A DNA stretch of 45,885 nucleotides from contig CAIXFE010000082.1 of NCBI GenBank assembly GCA_903918675.1, forward strand, positions 1-45,885, in the 5' to 3' direction. The translations under genes were made by a program, and so were the position numbers. How positions within the stretch are numbered: the stretch's first letter is position 1; every line of letters starts with the position of its first letter. This stretch comes from an uncultured bacterium. GTDB taxonomy: Bacteria > Patescibacteriota > Gracilibacteria > Absconditabacterales > Absconditicoccaceae. This document shows, piece by piece, positions 39,501-45,885 of the stretch. The notes below the pieces were generated by a model that worked only from the letters and a program-made list of their open reading frames with translations, did not search any database and was not told the DNA's origin.

Positions 39501-40419
39501 GCCTCAAATCTGGTGGGATAACGGGCAGTTTTTTGATGACCATATTTTCAGGCTTGACTCCAGATACGTGGAGATTGATCAATAATTTGATCAGTGCAAT
39601 TCATTTTTTCTTCTGGTCCTCTGATTTGATGGTTGCAAATTCTTTGATTTTCTTCTTGATCTCATCTTCGACATTGATATTTTGCAGCATCCTTAAGAGT
39701 GATTCTGGACCTGACTGAAGATTGATCAGGTGAGTAAATTTGGAGAAAATATTTCTGAAATCATTTTCAAAAATCGTTGATCCTACCTCCAAATCAGAGA
39801 CGATAGATTTGATCCTATTGAATTCTTTTTCCAAAGAATCTTTATTTTCCTGATACATTTTTTCAGTTTCTTTGATTGACTTCTGATTTTCTTTATTTTC
39901 TGCGAGCTCGCTTTTGTAGAGCTCATCTAATTCTTTGAGTTTATTATCATAATCTTCTTTGACCTTTGCCATGATTTTCTTTTTGAAATCGGCATCCGTC
40001 TTCCCTACTACTACATATTTCACGAAGCTCAAAATCTTATCAATCTCATTGGCAGATAGTCCGAGCAATTGATTGACTCCTCCAGATGGAGATGATTTAT
40101 ACCAAGCATGAAGCACAGGGACAGCTAATTCGATATGCCCCATCCTAGATCTTCTGACTCTTGAGGTAGTGACTTCTACTCCACATCTTTCGCAAACGAT
40201 ACCTTTATATCTTACTCCCTTATACTTGCCGCAACTACATTCATAGTTTTTGACAGGTCAGAAGATAGATTCACAGAATAGTCATCATTGTTTTGGCTTC
40301 CCTGTCCTATAATTGACGGTATCTGGATTATCTACTACTCCATGGGATCGCTTCTCGATATCTTCAACTGATGCAAGTCTTACTACAAGTCATTCGAATC
40401 TTGTTTTATTCATGCTCAT
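36598..40419 (-). CDS. rpoC: DNA-directed RNA polymerase subunit beta prime
   Basis: Catalytic subunit of RNA polymerase. The 1273-residue product joins nine ORF fragments through TGA-Gly. Visible are the N-terminal zinc-binding region ([16 protein letters not shown]...CERCGVEVT), [11 protein letters not shown], the active-site loop [14 protein letters not shown] with the three Asp, LVNPRG-type clamp sequence, a second zinc site ([23 protein letters not shown]) and the C-terminal [16 protein letters not shown] coiled-coil, Lys/Glu-rich insertion lies at about residues 125-190 ([24 protein letters not shown]). ATG 40419 (MSMNKTRFE) or 40413 are both possible starts. It lies 176 bases after rpoB with a hairpin repeat in between. 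Confidence 0.97.
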
Positions 40420-40595
40420 TTGCTTGATAAGGGTAAGATGATAAAGGCAGTGAACAGTGAACAGTGAATAGTGAATAACGAAGGTGTCTTTTTTGTTTTA
40501 ACTCCAACGCTGTCAACTGTTAGCTATTAATTATTTGTATTCTTCAGAAACACTCCTACGCTGTTAGTTGTTAACTGTTAGTTGTTAACTATTTT
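40420..40595 (-). repeat. 3' hairpin repeat element, copy 2, after rpoB
   Basis: On the minus strand, 5 bases after the rpoB stop, GTTAACAACTAACAGTTAAC leads to AACAGCGTAGGAG, then a loop, a second ACAGCGTTGGAG with AAAACAAAAAAGACACC, and finally a right arm TTCACTATTCACTGTTCACTG. It is the same element as at 18604, enlarged by an internal duplication. It could attenuate rpoC expression. Confidence 0.75.
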
Positions 40596-44414
<3,819 letters not shown>

Positions 44415-44454
44415 AGGACGTTTTGCCGATTAAGAAAATAAACAATTACATACA

Positions 44455-44475
44455 ATGCTCATTATACCTTAGACG
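44455..44475 (-). promoter_or_regulatory. Candidate promoter (-10) of rpoBC
   Basis: On the minus strand TATAAT (plus 44461-44466) lies between the rpmH stop and rpoB and would give a leader of about 40 bases. No good -35 is present at the right distance, so activity relies on the perfect -10 alone. Confidence 0.4.
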
Positions 44476-44504
44476 ATTTTCACTTCTTTCGCAAAAAACT
44501 TACA

Positions 44505-44660
44505 CTATGCCTTTTGCACAGTAAGTTCTTTTCTTCCCTTTGCTCTTCTTCTTGCTAACACTTTCCTGCCGTTCTTTGTTTGCATTCTTTCTCTGAAACC
44601 ATGTTTATTGAGTCTTTTACGTCGAGAATATTTTCTCACTCTCCTTAACTTGCTTGCCAT
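44505..44660 (-). CDS. rpmH: 50S ribosomal protein L34 (bL34)
   Basis: 51 residues, below the ORF track cut-off. The sequence [39 protein letters not shown] is the L34 signature (R-K-H-G-F-R-x-R-M-x-T-x-x-G-R-x-x-x-x-x-R-R-x-K-G-R). Start ATG 44660 and stop TAG 44505. It lies between rpsF-rpsR and rpoB; L34 normally sits beside rnpA and dnaA near the origin, so the location is unusual. Confidence 0.95.
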   Translation of the reverse strand: MASKLRRVRKYSRRKRLNKHGFRERMQTKNGRKVLARRRAKGRKELTVQKA

Positions 44661-44702
44661 CTTTTATTGTTACAATCTAAAGATTTGAATCTACTGAGAT
44701 GA

Positions 44703-44770
44703 TGGTGTATTGGTGTATTTGTGTATTGGTTATCGGTGTACTGGTTCCCCAATAACTAATAACAAATGGC
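44703..44770 (-). repeat. TTGGTTATTGG-type hairpin array after rpsF-rpsR
   Basis: On the minus strand TTGTTATTAGTTATTGGGG faces CCGATAACCAATACACAAATA and further ACACCAATACACC units. It starts about 6 bases after the S18 stop. The units match the array at 24741-24808. Confidence 0.7.
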
Positions 44771-44776
44771 GATTTT

Positions 44777-45346
44777 CTATTCCTTAACGTACTCTAACAA
44801 CCCAAGTTCTCTTGCCCTGAGAATCGATTCCCTAACTTTCTTTTGAAGGTTGACAGGATTGCCTGTATATTTTCTCGGTTTGATATTGCCAAATCTCGTA
44901 ACATATTTTTTGAGCATAGGGATTGCTTTCCAGTTGATGTATTTTGCATTCTTCTTATCAGCGAAGAAACTGAGCTTCTGTCAGAGTTTCTTTTGTTCCC
45001 AGCCTTCGATCACTTTTTCCATCTCCGCATTGATATCAGCAAATTTGAAAAATTCTTGAGTCGGATCCATTTTGTAAATTACATATCTTTTGATGGCTTT
45101 GTTGTAGACCATTTGTTTCTTAAAGGTCTCAATATTTTCAGCTGGCGATTGGATATGATAAGAATAGAGGTATGCTTTATCATTTCCTGCCTTATCCTTT
45201 AGATTGTAGGCTAAGGTTTTGAGTCCGATATCGTCCTTGAGGAGGATATTTTTGTCAAACATAGCTTCTACATTCTCCAAGACAGCATTGCGATCTTTGT
45301 CTGCCAGACTCGCATCTACCAAGAGAACTACATCATACTTTTGCAT
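44777..45346 (-). CDS. rpsF-rpsR: Fused ribosomal proteins S6-S18
   Basis: 189 residues in one frame under table 25. The S6 part (1-121) starts MQKYDVVLLVDASLADKDR and ends EKVIEGWEQKKL. It is joined by TGA-Gly directly to the S18 part (QKLSFFADKKNAKYINWKAIPMLKKYVTRFGNIKPRKYTGNPVNLQKKVRESILRARELGLLEYVKE). S6 and S18 form a heterodimer on the 30S platform, so fusing partners is mechanically sensible. There is no ATG between them; the first Met in S18 is well inside it (AIPM), and no start with a ribosome site is visible. In most bacteria ssb or spacer separates rpsF and rpsR. If the TGA were a stop, S18 would have no credible start. The S18 part has FFAD where many S18 have a CYFC-like motif. 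Confidence 0.88.
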
Positions 45347-45381
45347 TAGACTATTATTTAAATATTAAAACCTATTTTTTG

Positions 45382-45479
45382 AATGAGTGAATAGCGAACA
45401 GATAACAGTTAACAGCGGTGGTATTTTTTTTATATGAAACTTCCTACGCTGTTAGTTGTTCACTGTTAGTTGTTAACTA
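45382..45479 (-). repeat. 3' hairpin repeat element, copy 3, after tsf
   Basis: On the minus strand it overlaps the tsf stop codon: AACAACTAACAGTGAACAAC leads to ACAGCGTAGGAAGTTTCATATAAAAAAAATACC, then CCGCTGTTAACTGTTATCTG. The A-rich loop ending TACC is shared with copy 1. The arms are heptamer-like and the hairpin is long. Confidence 0.78.
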
Positions 45480-45885
45480 ATTTCCGATTGCCATCCTTAT
45501 AAATCCGATGACTTTCATATCGGCTGGCAGAATATCTTTTATTTTCTTGCTTTCGTCTCTAATATATGACTGCTCCAATAATACATTTTCAGCCAACGCT
45601 TTCTTTATTTTTCCTTCCACGATCTGAGCGATCATAGCTTCTGGTTTCCCTGCAGCTTTGAGCTCTGCACCAAACTCTTCCTTCATCTGAGCTACTTGAC
45701 CTTGATCTACCTCATCAAAAGAGACATAGGTAGGATTCATAGCAGTCACTTGCAATGCTAGCTCCTTAGCTACTTCGTCATTTCCTCCTTCGAAGAAAAT
45801 AAGTGAAGCCACTTTATTGCCTGGATGATTGTAGATGAATGCTTTCTTGTGAGTAACTAAGACACTTCCAATTTTCATATTTTCA
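45477..45885 (-). CDS. tsf: Elongation factor Ts (partial, 5' end outside the window)
   Basis: EF-Ts exchanges GDP for GTP on EF-Tu. The fragment covers the C-terminal core: ENMKIGSVLVTHKKAFIYNHPGNKVASLIFFEGG, AKELALQVTAMNPTYVSFDEVDQ and KALAENVLLEQSYIRDESKKI. ATG 45878 is internal (the family reads GENIxIxR there), and the frame runs off the window, so the N-terminal EF-Tu binding domain (TDVPVA region) lies beyond. Gene order tsf, rpsF-rpsR, rpmH, rpoBC is unusual. It ends directly in hairpin repeat copy 3. Confidence 0.9.
   Translation of the reverse strand, partial: ENMKIGSVLVTHKKAFIYNHPGNKVASLIFFEGGNDEVAKELALQVTAMNPTYVSFDEVDQGQVAQMKEEFGAELKAAGKPEAMIAQIVEGKIKKALAENVLLEQSYIRDESKKIKDILPADMKVIGFIRMAIGN

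Noticed and set aside
44981-44983. TGA as the true stop of S6
   Set aside because: TGA is sense in all other genes here, and S18 follows in the same frame with no start codon of its own.

Overview
The window is a stretch of a Patescibacteria/CPR genome that reads UGA as glycine (translation table 25, known from Absconditabacteria/SR1 and Gracilibacteria). Under the standard code nearly every gene is broken by TGA. Read through, the fragments join in one frame, and the TGA codons fall on invariant glycines (Uvr[16 protein letters not shown], HemW YI-GG-GTPS, NusA AIGK-G-ASNVKLA, Nudix box FTG-G-KDD). All genes called here end in TAA or TAG. The sequence does not separate SR1 from Gracilibacteria.

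Layout. 1-3.3 kb: terminators, tRNA-Pro(GGG), a C-terminally truncated uvrB, a small orphan and an [FeFe]-hydrogenase-like protein. 3.3-13 kb (+): rimO, a 1125-residue orphan, hemW, nusA, a cupin, a TauE/SafE permease and two tandem Nudix hydrolases. 13-15 kb (-): mutL. 15-19.2 kb (+): a single-pass membrane protein, an FKBP-type lipoprotein, a 733-residue orphan and nrdR. 19.3-24.6 kb (-): a 574-residue Cys-rich zinc-ribbon-like protein, an isochorismatase-fold hydrolase, a 106-residue orphan, a double-anchored membrane protein and murD. 24.9-26.4 kb (+): murL and a 44-residue ORF. 26.7-35.2 kb (+): two secreted giant proteins (1024 and 1796 residues) sharing a C-terminal module of about 250 residues. 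35.2-45.9 kb (-): an information-processing block transcribed from tsf (partial) through a fused rpsF-rpsR, rpmH, rpoB, rpoC, rpmA and rpmF to nusB.

How the genes work together. The last block supplies transcription (RpoB, RpoC, NusB; NusA is elsewhere) and translation (EF-Ts, S6-S18, L34, L27, L32). RimO modifies ribosomal protein S12 in characterised bacteria. The divergent murD/murL pair suggests the MurD2-MurL route, in which L-Glu is added to UDP-MurNAc-L-Ala and then epimerised. UvrB and MutL are repair genes, but UvrB has lost its second helicase half.

The most unusual features are: (1) an S6-S18 fusion that exists only because UGA is sense; (2) a Lys/Pro/Ala-rich histone-H1-like tail on RpoB; (3) degenerate 6-9 bp repeat arrays that form long hairpins after stop codons and also sit in frame inside conserved enzymes (UvrB, RimO, HemW, MutL, MurL, the zinc-ribbon protein); (4) an orientation-conserved 3' hairpin family after three unrelated genes; (5) two giant surface proteins with a shared C-terminal module. 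Few start codons have a recognisable Shine-Dalgarno sequence.
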